Source of the DNA: Malaciobacter pacificus
GTDB lineage: Bacteria; Campylobacterota; Campylobacteria; Campylobacterales; Arcobacteraceae
Direction: 5' to 3'
NCBI RefSeq assembly: GCF_004214795.1
Contig: NZ_CP035928.1
Coordinates: forward strand, 2,593,992 to 2,657,991
DNA length: 64,000 nt
The notes below the pieces were generated by a model. It was not told the DNA's origin. It ran no database searches and saw nothing but the letters and a program-made list of their open reading frames with translations. Position 1 is the first letter of the stretch, and every line of letters begins with the position of its first letter. This document shows positions 36,401-44,568 of this stretch, piece after piece. Both the position numbers and the translations under genes were made by a program.

Positions 36401-37563
36401 CATCAATTGGAACAATTGATTTAATTTCTCAAATTGTAAATGGTATTATGGGTGGTAATTTAACTAACTTACCAACTACAACATCAGGTTCTTTATTAGA
36501 AACTTACTTTAATATTAAATTTAATTTAGAAAAAGATGTTAATACTGGTGAAAGCTACCTTACTATGACATTAGTTCCAAATAATGTAGCTTTAAATTAC
36601 CAAACAATTATTGGATCTATTTTAAATACAGGAAATATTTCTAATAACACTGAAACATTAGTAAACAATATAGATACATTCACAGCTTCTGCAAGTACTA
36701 CAAAAACTGCAGACTTTGTATTTGTTGTTGATGATTCAGGAAGTATGAGTTCTTATCAAACAGCAGTATCTCAAGCTGCAAATGATTTTGCAAATGCTAT
36801 TACAAATGCAGGATTAAACTTTAGAGCAGGTATTATTACAACTTCTTGTGGTACACCTTCAGATACTTGTTATTACTCTAGCGATGATTATGATAGAGTT
36901 TTAAATAATATAGGTATTATCGAAAATGATGTTGAAGCATTTAAAACTAATGTAAAAGTTGGAACATATGGAGATGGTACTGAAACAGGTATTTATAATG
37001 CTGAATATGCTTTACAATCAATAGCTTTAGGAGATACTATAGATGGTCCTTTAACAAGTTTAAATATACCACAAGGAAATGAACTTTCGGTAATCATCTT
37101 GTCTGATGAACCAAGTCAATACCCAAGAAGATCTGGTGGAACGAACTTTGATATAAATAATAACTTATTTATTGATAGAGGATATAATGTATACTCAATA
37201 GTAAAACCTGACAGTAGTTTGTATTGTTACTCATCGAATGGTTGTACAGATGGTAATCCAAGTAAATACGATGATTTAGCTATTGCTACAGGTGGTATGG
37301 TTGCTGATATTTCTAATACAACAAACTATTCAACTATTATGAATACAATTGCACAAAATGCATCAGGAAATTTAGGTTATAAACTAAATAATGAAGGTGT
37401 TGTTGAATCAACTATTTTTGTTACTGTAAATGGTGTTGAAGTAGCACACGATAATACAAATGGATGGAGATATATCCAAAATAGTAACTCTGTACTATTC
37501 TATGGAACGGCTATTCCACAAGATGGTGATGAAATCAAAATCCAATATTCATATAAACATTAA
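33436..37563 (+). CDS. large Ig-like-repeat lipoprotein with a C-terminal vWA domain
   Basis: The 1375-residue protein starts at TTG behind AAAGGACACATA. It has a lipoprotein signal with lipobox LTGC at the acylated Cys, then GGGGSS. An N-terminal region (to about residue 195) is followed by eight Ig-like repeats (about 197-885), a linker rich in helices (about 900-1090), and a von Willebrand A domain (about 1095-1300) with MIDAS motif DDSGS at residues 1099-1103. The C-terminus forms a further beta domain. The form is that of a surface adhesin or receptor anchored in the outer membrane; the ligand is unknown. The downstream 94-residue secreted protein may be co-transcribed. Confidence 0.9.
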   Translation: MEKYLKYSIISSVAALVLTGCGGGGSSTSSNLSAVFKDAGVDGLTYTCGTTTNTTTDGGKFTIDSTQCNEVEFSIGNVKLGSIAVIDITDGVVYPTDLTPIERTDTTQTDQTKTENENLINMLRFLQSFDDNPNDGIQINLTEDQKNSLPTLDFSKTIGESDLKTALNTVGKTLKKTNHAIAHYEETLREDLAIDIDTVPPAPPVIEKEISATSSDTVTLEIVGEKGTSVFLNGNDTGVVINDEGKATINIENLVDGNNNFDIKLKDQKHSLDITDSTSTTITKDTTAPDTPTSNAPSVTNLDSITTTISGEDGTEVFLDGTTVGTISNGTLDITLDLSGEDGDKTFAVTLKDTAGNESSALNLSIQKNSSAPNKPTATIGENTYLNTSSSNLDSVSTTISGEEGAEVFVNGTSVGTISSGTLDINLDTTGADGTKTFNITLKDNAGNISSALVLNVIKDTSAPSLPTHLGTVSAINSDSTMTTISGEDGTEVYVNGTKFGTISGGSLEITLDTSGSDGTKTFAIVLKDAAGNESSVLNISIIKDTAAPAVATNSSIPTYINSATSNPDLLSTTISGEDGTDVYVDGLKVGTISGGALNIDLNTSGEDGTKSFAVTLKDAAGNESSVLNISIIKDTTAPAVAKDSGTPSAVNSDTTTTTISGEDGTEVFVNGNKIGTISNGTLDVKLNMSGDDGAKTFAIVLKDAAGNESSALNISIIKDTTAPAVAKDSGTASAVNSDTTTTISGEDGTEVFVNGVSVGIISGGTLDITLDMPGEDGTKTFTIILKDAAGNESGALNISVIKDTVAPSAPNVLSQTALVDNKLSATISGEVGSKVIVNNVEYGEIGTLGTLNILIDNPGNSYYETLEVKLQDIAGNVSSITNYVTTFSRINLNTDTTYFIPENISVLRNSATNEEAIIMAYETNQAVSGAVAKILIDVNTSVSDKLAEIISAIASASNLSTPVKLIEQLSSTTDIEKVLAEYTLTSYSSIGTIDLISQIVNGIMGGNLTNLPTTTSGSLLETYFNIKFNLEKDVNTGESYLTMTLVPNNVALNYQTIIGSILNTGNISNNTETLVNNIDTFTASASTTKTADFVFVVDDSGSMSSYQTAVSQAANDFANAITNAGLNFRAGIITTSCGTPSDTCYYSSDDYDRVLNNIGIIENDVEAFKTNVKVGTYGDGTETGIYNAEYALQSIALGDTIDGPLTSLNIPQGNELSVIILSDEPSQYPRRSGGTNFDINNNLFIDRGYNVYSIVKPDSSLYCYSSNGCTDGNPSKYDDLAIATGGMVADISNTTNYSTIMNTIAQNASGNLGYKLNNEGVVESTIFVTVNGVEVAHDNTNGWRYIQNSNSVLFYGTAIPQDGDEIKIQYSYKH
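34021..36090 (+). repeat. eight tandem Ig-like repeats of about 86 codons
   Basis: Each unit holds a core of the form TTISGEDGTEVFVNG, GTISxGTLDITLD and AGNESSALNISIIKDTTAP. Units 4 to 7 (about 34820-35850) are close at the DNA level, with long identical stretches, while the first and last units are diverged. One unit has lost a codon in its run of Thr codons (TTTTISGEDG rather than TTTTTISGEDG). This points to recent duplication or gene conversion in the middle of the array, and makes unit number likely to vary between strains. Confidence 0.9.
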
Positions 37564-37574
37564 AAGGAAACAAT

Positions 37575-37859
37575 ATGATTAAAAATTTACTATTAATTGC
37601 AGCTTTATCATTATGTGTAAATGCTTCAGAGATTAATTTTGAAAAGATCAATGAAGAGATAAAAGTACAATGTACAGATTTAGGGATTGAAGCCCTAAAT
37701 CAAACAGCTGAATTTGAAAAACAAAAAGGGTATGTTATAGCTGAAACTAAAAACTATTTAACAAGATTTTCATATTTAAATGATGAAAAATTTGTTAATA
37801 ACTATGTTCATGGCCAATGTATCGAAGTTGCCTTTGAATATTTGAAAAAAAATAGATAA
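37575..37859 (+). CDS. small secreted protein, 94 residues
   Basis: A signal peptide (MIKNLLLIAALSLCVNASE, cleavage probably after NAS or nearby) precedes a 75-residue mature part with two Cys (VQCTDLGIE and HGQCIEVAFEY) that could form a disulfide. The family is not recognised. It begins 11 bases after the Ig-repeat lipoprotein, behind AAAGGAAACAAT, so it probably belongs to the same transcript and may act with it in the envelope. Confidence 0.75.
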   Translation: MIKNLLLIAALSLCVNASEINFEKINEEIKVQCTDLGIEALNQTAEFEKQKGYVIAETKNYLTRFSYLNDEKFVNNYVHGQCIEVAFEYLKKNR

Positions 37860-37868
37860 GCCCTACTT

Positions 37869-37897
37869 TTAAGTAAGAAGATAATCTTCTTACTTAA
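37869..37897. terminator. hairpin between convergent genes
   Basis: A perfect 13-bp stem (TTAAGTAAGAAGA / TCTTCTTACTTAA) with a three-base loop follows the 94-residue gene by nine bases and covers the stop of the convergent 36-residue gene. A T run is lacking, so it may be a weak or Rho-assisted terminator. Confidence 0.65.
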
Positions 37898-38004
37898 TTA
37901 GCCACTAAAAACATTGTTGAAATTATTGAAATTGTGTATATAGCTGTTAGTATTATATAGTCTGTTCTATCGATATTTTGTATATTTTTTTTGATTTCTC
38001 TCAT
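37894..38004 (-). CDS. 36-residue single-helix membrane peptide downstream of hsp20
   Basis: A frame of 36 codons starts at ATG 38004 behind a strong ribosome site (AAGGAGG, six bases away). The product begins MREIKKNIQNIDRTD and then forms one membrane helix, YIILTAIYTISIISTMFLVAN, with a charged cytoplasmic side. The gene lies 34 bases after hsp20 with a hairpin between them, and could be transcribed by read-through after heat shock. No family is recognised. The ribosome site and amphipathic layout argue that it is real. Confidence 0.65.
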   Translation of the reverse strand: MREIKKNIQNIDRTDYIILTAIYTISIISTMFLVAN

Positions 38005-38020
38005 TTAATCCTCCTTTTTA

Positions 38021-38040
38021 TAAGAAGGAAAACCTTCTTA
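38021..38040 (-). terminator. hairpin at the hsp20 stop codon
   Basis: An 8-bp perfect stem (TAAGAAGG / CCTTCTTA) with a four-base loop holds the hsp20 TAA. It is followed by TAAAAAGGAGG rather than a T run, so it may slow or partially end transcription and set the level of the small gene after it. Confidence 0.6.
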
Positions 38041-38454
38041 TTTTACTGTAATAGTTTTAATATTTTTTTCATCTTTTAATTTAGGTACTATTACTTCTAA
38101 AACTCCATTATCACTCTTTGCTTCAATATTCTCTATATCAGCATTTTCAGGTAAATTAAAACTTCTTGAAAACTTCCCAAAGTAAGTTTCTACTTTGTAA
38201 TAATCCTCTTCTTTAACTTCTTCTTTCGTTTTTCTCTCACCACTGATTGTTAAAACACCTTTGTTATAATCGACTTTTATATCTTCTTTATTTACTCCAG
38301 GTAAATCAACATCAATGTAATATGAATTTTCACCTTCCCTTGTATTAACAACCGGGACAAAGCCACTTACGGATTCATTATTATTTTGATAATTGTATAA
38401 ATTTCTTTCTATTTCTTTTAATTGTCTAAATGGATCAAATTTTGTAATTAACAT
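38038..38454 (-). CDS. small heat-shock protein, Hsp20/alpha-crystallin family
   Basis: The 138-residue chaperone binds unfolding proteins. The alpha-crystallin domain runs from about residue 38 (NTREGENSYYIDVDLPGVNKEDIKVDYNKGVLTISGERK) to the end, with the hydrophobic patch FSRSFNLPENADIENIEAKSDNGVLEVIVPK. The N-terminus MLITKFDPFRQLKEIERNLYNY is typical. AGGAG precedes the ATG. A perfect-consensus promoter overlapped by a CIRCE element lies 55-95 bases upstream, so HrcA repression is expected. Confidence 0.95.
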   Translation of the reverse strand: MLITKFDPFRQLKEIERNLYNYQNNNESVSGFVPVVNTREGENSYYIDVDLPGVNKEDIKVDYNKGVLTISGERKTKEEVKEEDYYKVETYFGKFSRSFNLPENADIENIEAKSDNGVLEVIVPKLKDEKNIKTITVK

Positions 38455-38507
38455 TTTTTTCTCCTAAAATTAAACTTTCTTGATATAAATTTTATCAAGT
38501 TGATGGA

Positions 38508-38549
38508 ATTATAACAATTTTTTTAGCACTTGTCAATATCAAGTGCTAA
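38508..38549 (-). promoter_or_regulatory. CIRCE (HrcA) operator overlapping the hsp20 promoter
   Basis: TTAGCACTT-N9-AAGTGCTAA (38523-38549) matches CIRCE with exactly nine bases between perfect arms; the usual final base pair C/G is T/A here. On the minus strand TTGACA (38536-38531) and TATAAT (38513-38508) with 17 bases between give a perfect vegetative promoter, and the -35 box lies inside the operator. HrcA bound there should block polymerase. A second palindrome, CTTGATA-N7-TATCAAG, lies in the 5' untranslated region near 38480-38500 and might fold in the mRNA. Confidence 0.93.
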
Positions 38550-38706
38550 TTATAAATAAAATAATTGCCATAAGTCCTATTTTAAAGGCTTTATAAACCT
38601 TAGATAAGTGCTAAATTATAAAATTGTATATTTCCAATACAACTACTTAAACTACTAAATCAATATATTTTTGTATAATTAAGGACATTTATAAAAAGGA
38701 ATCTAA

Positions 38707-41700
38707 ATGGCCTTAAAAGTAGCGATCTCTCACAAAACAGAATACAAATATGATAGAAATATTTCACTTTCACCTCATATTATAAGACTAAGACCTGCCC
38801 CACACAGTAGAACTCCAATCGAAGCATATTCACTAAAAATTAAACCAGAAAATCATTTTTTAAACTGGCAACAAGACCCATTTGGAAACTACCAAGCAAG
38901 AATTGTTTTTCCTGAAAAAACTAAAGAATTTTCAATTGATGTTGAAATAATCGCAGATTTAATTACATTAAATCCTTTTGATTTCTTTGTTGAAGATAGT
39001 GCAAAAGATTTTCCATTTGAGTATAAAAAAGAGTTAAAAAAAGAGTTAAAACCCTATTTAAAAGTTGATGAAAAAACAAAAATATTAAAAGATTTTGTAA
39101 ATAAAATTGATAGAAAAGAGAAACCTATTATTGATTTTCTAGTTGAAGTAAATCAACTAATTTATAATCATTTAAACTACACAGTAAGATTAGAACCAGG
39201 TGTACAATCATGTAAAACAACACTAACAAAGAAACTTGGTTCTTGTAGAGATTTTGCATGGCTATTTGTTCAAGTTTTAAGACACCTAGGACTTGCTGCT
39301 AGATTTGTATCAGGATATTTAGTTCAATTAACAGCTGATGTTAAATCACTAGATGGACCAAGTGGACCAGAAGAAGATTTTACAGATTTACATGCTTGGA
39401 CAGAAGTTTATATTCCAGGTGCAGGATGGATTGGACTTGATAGTACAAGTGGACTATTTGCAGGGGAAGGTCACATACCACTAGCTTGTACTCCACACTA
39501 TGATAGTGCCCACGCTATTGAAGGATTTAGTGATAAGTGTGAAACAGAGTTCTTCTTTGATAATAGTGTTACTAGAATCTTTGAGTCTCCTAGAGTTACG
39601 AAACCTTATAGACAAGAGCAATGGGATGCTATTTATGAACTTGGATTTAAGGTTGATAAAGATTTAGAAGAGAATGATGTAAGGCTTACAATGGGAGGTG
39701 AGCCTACTTTTGTATCAATTGATGATATGGAATCAGCACAATGGAATAGTGAAGCAGATGGACCTCATAAAAGAGAATTAGCAAATAATTTATCTAGAAA
39801 ACTTCTTGATTCAACTACAAATGGGGGTTTACTACACCATGCACAAGGTAAATGGTACCCAGGTGAGCCACTTCCTAGATGGCAAACTACTGTTTATTGG
39901 AGAAAAGATGGAAAACCTGTATGGGAAAATCCAGATTTACTAGCTAATATGAATAAAACTTATCCATATACAACTGAAGATGCTAAGAAATTTTTATCTA
40001 CTTTATCATTAGTTTTAGGGGTAAGTGATGAAAATATAATTCCAGCATATGAAGATCCAATTTATTATATTATGAAAGAAGCAGAGCTTCCAATTGATAT
40101 TGACCCACTTAAGTTTGATTTAAAAGATCCATTAGAGAGAAGGACTATTGCACAAAAACTATCTCAAGGATTAAATGAAGAAGTTGGATATGTTTTACCT
40201 CTAAGTTTTGGTACAACTAAATGGATTACTTCTCAATGGGAATTTAGACGTGGTCATCTTTTCTTAGGTGCTGGTAACTCTCCACTAGGGCTGCGACTTC
40301 CACTAGAATCATTAATGGTTAAACCTCAAGTAGAATTAGAGCAAGAGTTTGAAAATGATTTATTTGCTTCTTATCCATCTCTTGGTGAATACATCTCAAA
40401 AGTTCAAAAAAGAGCTAAAAAGATGAGCAAAAAAACTACAATCAAAAATAAATACTCTGCATTTGTTAGAACTGCTCTTTCAGTGGAGATTAGAGATGGG
40501 AAACTTTGTATTTTTTTACCACCAATTGAAAAAACTGAACCATTCTTAGATTTAATTGCTTCTATTGAAGAGACTGCAAAAAGATTAGATATAGCTGTAA
40601 TTATTGAAGGTTATGAACCTCCACATGATTTAAGAACAGATAGAATCAAAGTTACTCCAGACCCAGGTGTAATTGAAATCAACATCCAACCAGCTCACTC
40701 ATGGAAAGAGTTAAGTGATAACTTACTAAATCTTTATGAAGATGCTAGACAATGTAGATTAGGTACTGAAAAATTTATGATTGATGGAAGACATACAGGA
40801 ACTGGTGGAGGTAACCACGTAACTATTGGTGCAGCTAAACCTGAAGATTCACCACTACTTAGAAATCCTCAGTTACTTAGAAGTCTAATCACATTCTGGC
40901 AACATCACCCAGGATTATCTTATTTATTCTCAGGAGCATTTATAGGGCCTACTTCACAAGCACCTAGAGTTGATGAAGGAAGAATGGAAAATCTATATGA
41001 ATTAGAGATTGCTTTCTCTCAAATTCCTGAAACTGGAGATGTACCATTTTGGCTAACAGATAGACTATTTAGACATATGTTAACAGATATTACTGGAAAT
41101 ACACATAGAAGTGAATTTTGTATAGATAAACTTTATTCACCAGATAGTAGCACAGGAAGGCTTGGTATTTTAGAGTTACGTGCTTTTGATATGCCACCTC
41201 ACTCACAAATGGCACTTTTACAGATGTTATTAGTTAGAGCCTTAGTTTCATGTTTTTGGAAAAGACCTTATAAACATGATTTAGTTAGATGGGGAACAAG
41301 ACTACACGATAAATTCCTACTTGAGCATTATGTAAAAGAGGATTTAAGAAGTGTTGTTCAATATTTAAATGATGAAGGTTATGAATTCAAACTTGATTGG
41401 TTTGACCCATTTTTTGAGTTTAGATTCCCATTACATGGTATGACTATGGTTGAAGGAATGCCTGTTGAGATAAGATCTGCAATTGAGCCATGGCATGTAC
41501 TTGGTGAAGAATCAAGTTCTCAAGGAACTGCAAGATATGTTGATTCATCAGTAGAGAGATTACAAATTAAAATTGAAAATTTTAATGCTCAAAGGTATGT
41601 AGTTTCTTGTAATGGTGTGCAAGTTCCATTAAGTGCAACTGATGTTGAAGGAGAATACGTAGCAGGAGTTAGATATAAAGCTTGGCAGCCATGGTCAGCA

Positions 41701-42072
41701 CTTCATCCAACAATTAAAGTTGATACACCTTTAACTTTTGATATAATAGATAAATGGAATACAAGATCAATTGGTGGATTTAATTACTTTGTTTCACATC
41801 CAGGTGGAAGAAGTTATGATACATTCCCTGTAAACTCTTATGAGGCAGAATCTAGAAGAATTAATAGATATTGGGACTTCAATCACTCTCAAGGTACTGT
41901 AGAATCTCATCAACCAGAACTTGGAGGAGAGAGTAACTCTATTTTTGCTTTTGAAGCAAATAGAACATTATCTATTAAAAAAGGAAGTAAAAAACTTTAC
42001 TTTAAAGAGATGCCAAAAAATAAAGAGTATCCGCATACATTAGATTTAAGACAAAGGTGGACAAAAAAGTAG
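38707..42072 (+). CDS. transglutaminase-like/DUF2126 two-domain protein
   Basis: The 1121-residue protein begins with a transglutaminase N-terminal domain (SHKTEYKYDRNISLSPHIIRLRP) and a transglutaminase-like core with Cys180 (GSCRDFAW), His229 (LHAWTEVY) and Asp245 (LDSTSG), a complete papain-like triad. From about residue 325 a DUF2126 domain follows (RLTMGGEPTFVSIDD, GGGNHVTIGAAKPEDSPLLRNPQLLRSL, GRLGILELRAFDMPPH), a glutamine-synthetase-fold amidoligase-like region. It is cytoplasmic, and one base separates it from the ATP-grasp/alpha-E gene. These families are linked by gene context to peptide-bond ligation and cleavage systems. Confidence 0.9.
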   Translation: MALKVAISHKTEYKYDRNISLSPHIIRLRPAPHSRTPIEAYSLKIKPENHFLNWQQDPFGNYQARIVFPEKTKEFSIDVEIIADLITLNPFDFFVEDSAKDFPFEYKKELKKELKPYLKVDEKTKILKDFVNKIDRKEKPIIDFLVEVNQLIYNHLNYTVRLEPGVQSCKTTLTKKLGSCRDFAWLFVQVLRHLGLAARFVSGYLVQLTADVKSLDGPSGPEEDFTDLHAWTEVYIPGAGWIGLDSTSGLFAGEGHIPLACTPHYDSAHAIEGFSDKCETEFFFDNSVTRIFESPRVTKPYRQEQWDAIYELGFKVDKDLEENDVRLTMGGEPTFVSIDDMESAQWNSEADGPHKRELANNLSRKLLDSTTNGGLLHHAQGKWYPGEPLPRWQTTVYWRKDGKPVWENPDLLANMNKTYPYTTEDAKKFLSTLSLVLGVSDENIIPAYEDPIYYIMKEAELPIDIDPLKFDLKDPLERRTIAQKLSQGLNEEVGYVLPLSFGTTKWITSQWEFRRGHLFLGAGNSPLGLRLPLESLMVKPQVELEQEFENDLFASYPSLGEYISKVQKRAKKMSKKTTIKNKYSAFVRTALSVEIRDGKLCIFLPPIEKTEPFLDLIASIEETAKRLDIAVIIEGYEPPHDLRTDRIKVTPDPGVIEINIQPAHSWKELSDNLLNLYEDARQCRLGTEKFMIDGRHTGTGGGNHVTIGAAKPEDSPLLRNPQLLRSLITFWQHHPGLSYLFSGAFIGPTSQAPRVDEGRMENLYELEIAFSQIPETGDVPFWLTDRLFRHMLTDITGNTHRSEFCIDKLYSPDSSTGRLGILELRAFDMPPHSQMALLQMLLVRALVSCFWKRPYKHDLVRWGTRLHDKFLLEHYVKEDLRSVVQYLNDEGYEFKLDWFDPFFEFRFPLHGMTMVEGMPVEIRSAIEPWHVLGEESSSQGTARYVDSSVERLQIKIENFNAQRYVVSCNGVQVPLSATDVEGEYVAGVRYKAWQPWSALHPTIKVDTPLTFDIIDKWNTRSIGGFNYFVSHPGGRSYDTFPVNSYEAESRRINRYWDFNHSQGTVESHQPELGGESNSIFAFEANRTLSIKKGSKKLYFKEMPKNKEYPHTLDLRQRWTKK

Positions 42073-44565
42073 ATGTCAATTTTTGATAAATACAAAAAAG
42101 AGAGTTCTTTCGATGAGATGTTTGACAAAGAACAAAACATAAAAGAGCATTGGGTTGATATTGCTAAAAAGCTTGAAAATGCTGGTTTAGAAAAACTAGA
42201 GCAAAAGCAAACTGAAATTGATTGGAGATTAGAAGACAACGGGGTTACATATAATATTTATAATGACCCTGAAGGAAATAATAGAAGATGGAATTTAGAC
42301 CCGATTCCTTTCGTTTTAAAAAAAGAGGAATGGGATGAAATTACAAAGGGTTTAAAGCAACGTGCAAAACTACTAAATCTAATTTTCAAAGATTTATATA
42401 CAGAGCAAAAATTAATCAAAGATGGAATTGTTCCAGCTGAAATTATATTTGCCCATAGTAATTACTTAACTTCTGTATTTAATTTCAAAAATGAAGACTA
42501 CTACAATATGAAATATTATGCTACTGATATTAGTAGAGGTCCTGATGGAAAGTTTTGGGTAACAGGAGATAGAACTCAATCTCCTTCTGGACTTGGATAT
42601 GCTATTGAAAATAGACTTACTATGAATTCAATCATAACTGATTTATATCCAAAAGTAAAAATTCATAAAATCGCAAACTTTGTGGAAGGTTTTAAAAATA
42701 GTTTAAAATCTTTTGCTTCACAAAAAACAGAAAATCCACTTATTACTTTATTAACTCCTGGTCCTTATAATGAGACTTATTTTGAGCACTCATATTTAAG
42801 TTCATTTTTAAATCTTACGTTAGTTCAAGGTCAAGATTTACTTGTGAAAAACAACCAATTATGGCTTAAAACTTTAAGTGGATTAAAAAAAGTTGATGCT
42901 ATGCTAAGAAGAGTTGATTCTCCTTATTGTGATCCATTAGAACTAAGAAGTGATTCATACTTAGGGGTAGCAGGTTTAGTAAATGTATTAAGAAATGACC
43001 AACTTTCTATGGTAAATCCAATTGGTGTTGGAATACTTGAAAACTTAGGTTTAAACCCATTTATGAATAACCTTTGTAAATATTTTTTAGATGAAGAATT
43101 AATCTTACCTCAAATCGCTACATGGTGGTGTGGGCAGAAAAAAGAGCTTGATTTTGTACTTAAACATCTAGAAAATCTAATCATTAAAAGAGTAGACAAA
43201 TCAATAAAAAGTAAGACTTATATTGGAAATAAACTTTCAAAAACTCAATTAGAGGATTTAAAAAAAGAGATTCTAAAAAATCCTAATCAATATGTAGGTC
43301 AAGAAATTATTGATTTCTCAACAGTTCCATCATATGAAAAGGGAAAAATTGAACCTAGAAATGCAGTTATTAGAACATTTGCTTATCAGCATGAAGATGG
43401 ATATGAAATACTGCCAAGTGGTTTAGTTAGAGTCTCAAGTAAAAAAGATGAGCTTGTTGTTTCAAACCAAAGTGGTGGGACTAGCAAAGACCTATGGATT
43501 TTAGGTGAAGATAAAGAGCAAGAAGTAAAAACAATTTTCAAAGAAAAAGATTTTATTGATTCAAGACTTAAAAATATCACTACTAAAAGAGCAGAAAATC
43601 TATTTTGGTTAGGAAGATATTTAGAAAGAGCAATTACAACAGCAAGGATGCTTAGGTTTAATCTAAAGTCACTTTTAAATGCAAATAGATATGAAGAGTC
43701 TAATTATGCAGAAAACACAAATAATGTATTAAATAAATGTTTAACTCATCTAACTATGACTTATCCAGGGTTCTTAGAAGAAAATGAAGAGATTCATGCT
43801 TTTAAAGAGATTGTTTCAGTTATAAAAGATGAAAATAGAGCTGGAAGTTTATCATTTACACTTATGATGCTGTCAAATGTAAATGCAAATATCAAAAACC
43901 TTCTAACAATGGAAGCTTGGAGAATATTTGAAAGAATGACAAAAGAGTGGAATAAACACAAAAAAAATGAGTTTACTTCAAGTAGAGAAGAGATAAACCA
44001 GCTCGATAAACTACTAATATATCTAATGGCTTATAAAGAACTAATTGATGAAAGTATCTTTAAAGAACAAGGTTTAATTATCTTTGATATTGGTGTTAAA
44101 ATAGAGACTTCACAGCTTTTAATTTCAAAATTAAGATCACTTTTAACATCTAAATATGACACTTTAATGCAATATGATATCTTAGATTCTATGCTTAATT
44201 CTTATGAGAGTTATAACTCATATAGAGCACATTACCAGTCAACTGTTAATTTAGAAAATGTAATAGAGTTCTTATTATTTAACAATAAATACCCAAAATC
44301 TTTGATTTATATCATCAATAATTTACAAGAGAGTTTAGATGAATTACCAAATAATCATAAAAATTCTCAATTATCAAATTATGAAGAACCTATTTTTAAG
44401 ATTTATACAAAATTAAAACTAACAAATATTCCTAAACTAATTTCAATTGGTAAAGAAGATGCAATTTATAAAAATCTAGATAAGTTTCTATCTCAAATTG
44501 ATGATTTGCTATCTTCAACATCTGAAGAGTTAACAAAAACATATTTTTCACACTATAACGAGTAA
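42073..44565 (+). CDS. circularly permuted ATP-grasp fused to alpha-E domain
   Basis: The 830-residue protein joins a COG2308-type ATP-grasp (about residues 55-490) to an alpha-E helical domain (about 500-830, starting TTKRAENLFWLGRYLERAITTARMLRF). Shared ATP-grasp features are LDPIPFVLKKEEWDEITKGLKQRAKLLNLIFKDLYTEQ, TPGPYNETYFEHSYL, RRVDSPYCDPLEL, QEIIDFS and NQSGGTSKDLW. In the nucleotide loop it has KRVDKSIKSKTYIG, not the Gly-rich KDVAEAGGYGVMFG of the second copy in the window, so the two may differ in substrate or activity. It starts directly after the upstream stop, in one operon with two transglutaminase genes. Confidence 0.9.
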   Translation: MSIFDKYKKESSFDEMFDKEQNIKEHWVDIAKKLENAGLEKLEQKQTEIDWRLEDNGVTYNIYNDPEGNNRRWNLDPIPFVLKKEEWDEITKGLKQRAKLLNLIFKDLYTEQKLIKDGIVPAEIIFAHSNYLTSVFNFKNEDYYNMKYYATDISRGPDGKFWVTGDRTQSPSGLGYAIENRLTMNSIITDLYPKVKIHKIANFVEGFKNSLKSFASQKTENPLITLLTPGPYNETYFEHSYLSSFLNLTLVQGQDLLVKNNQLWLKTLSGLKKVDAMLRRVDSPYCDPLELRSDSYLGVAGLVNVLRNDQLSMVNPIGVGILENLGLNPFMNNLCKYFLDEELILPQIATWWCGQKKELDFVLKHLENLIIKRVDKSIKSKTYIGNKLSKTQLEDLKKEILKNPNQYVGQEIIDFSTVPSYEKGKIEPRNAVIRTFAYQHEDGYEILPSGLVRVSSKKDELVVSNQSGGTSKDLWILGEDKEQEVKTIFKEKDFIDSRLKNITTKRAENLFWLGRYLERAITTARMLRFNLKSLLNANRYEESNYAENTNNVLNKCLTHLTMTYPGFLEENEEIHAFKEIVSVIKDENRAGSLSFTLMMLSNVNANIKNLLTMEAWRIFERMTKEWNKHKKNEFTSSREEINQLDKLLIYLMAYKELIDESIFKEQGLIIFDIGVKIETSQLLISKLRSLLTSKYDTLMQYDILDSMLNSYESYNSYRAHYQSTVNLENVIEFLLFNNKYPKSLIYIINNLQESLDELPNNHKNSQLSNYEEPIFKIYTKLKLTNIPKLISIGKEDAIYKNLDKFLSQIDDLLSSTSEELTKTYFSHYNE

Positions 44566-44568
44566 TAA

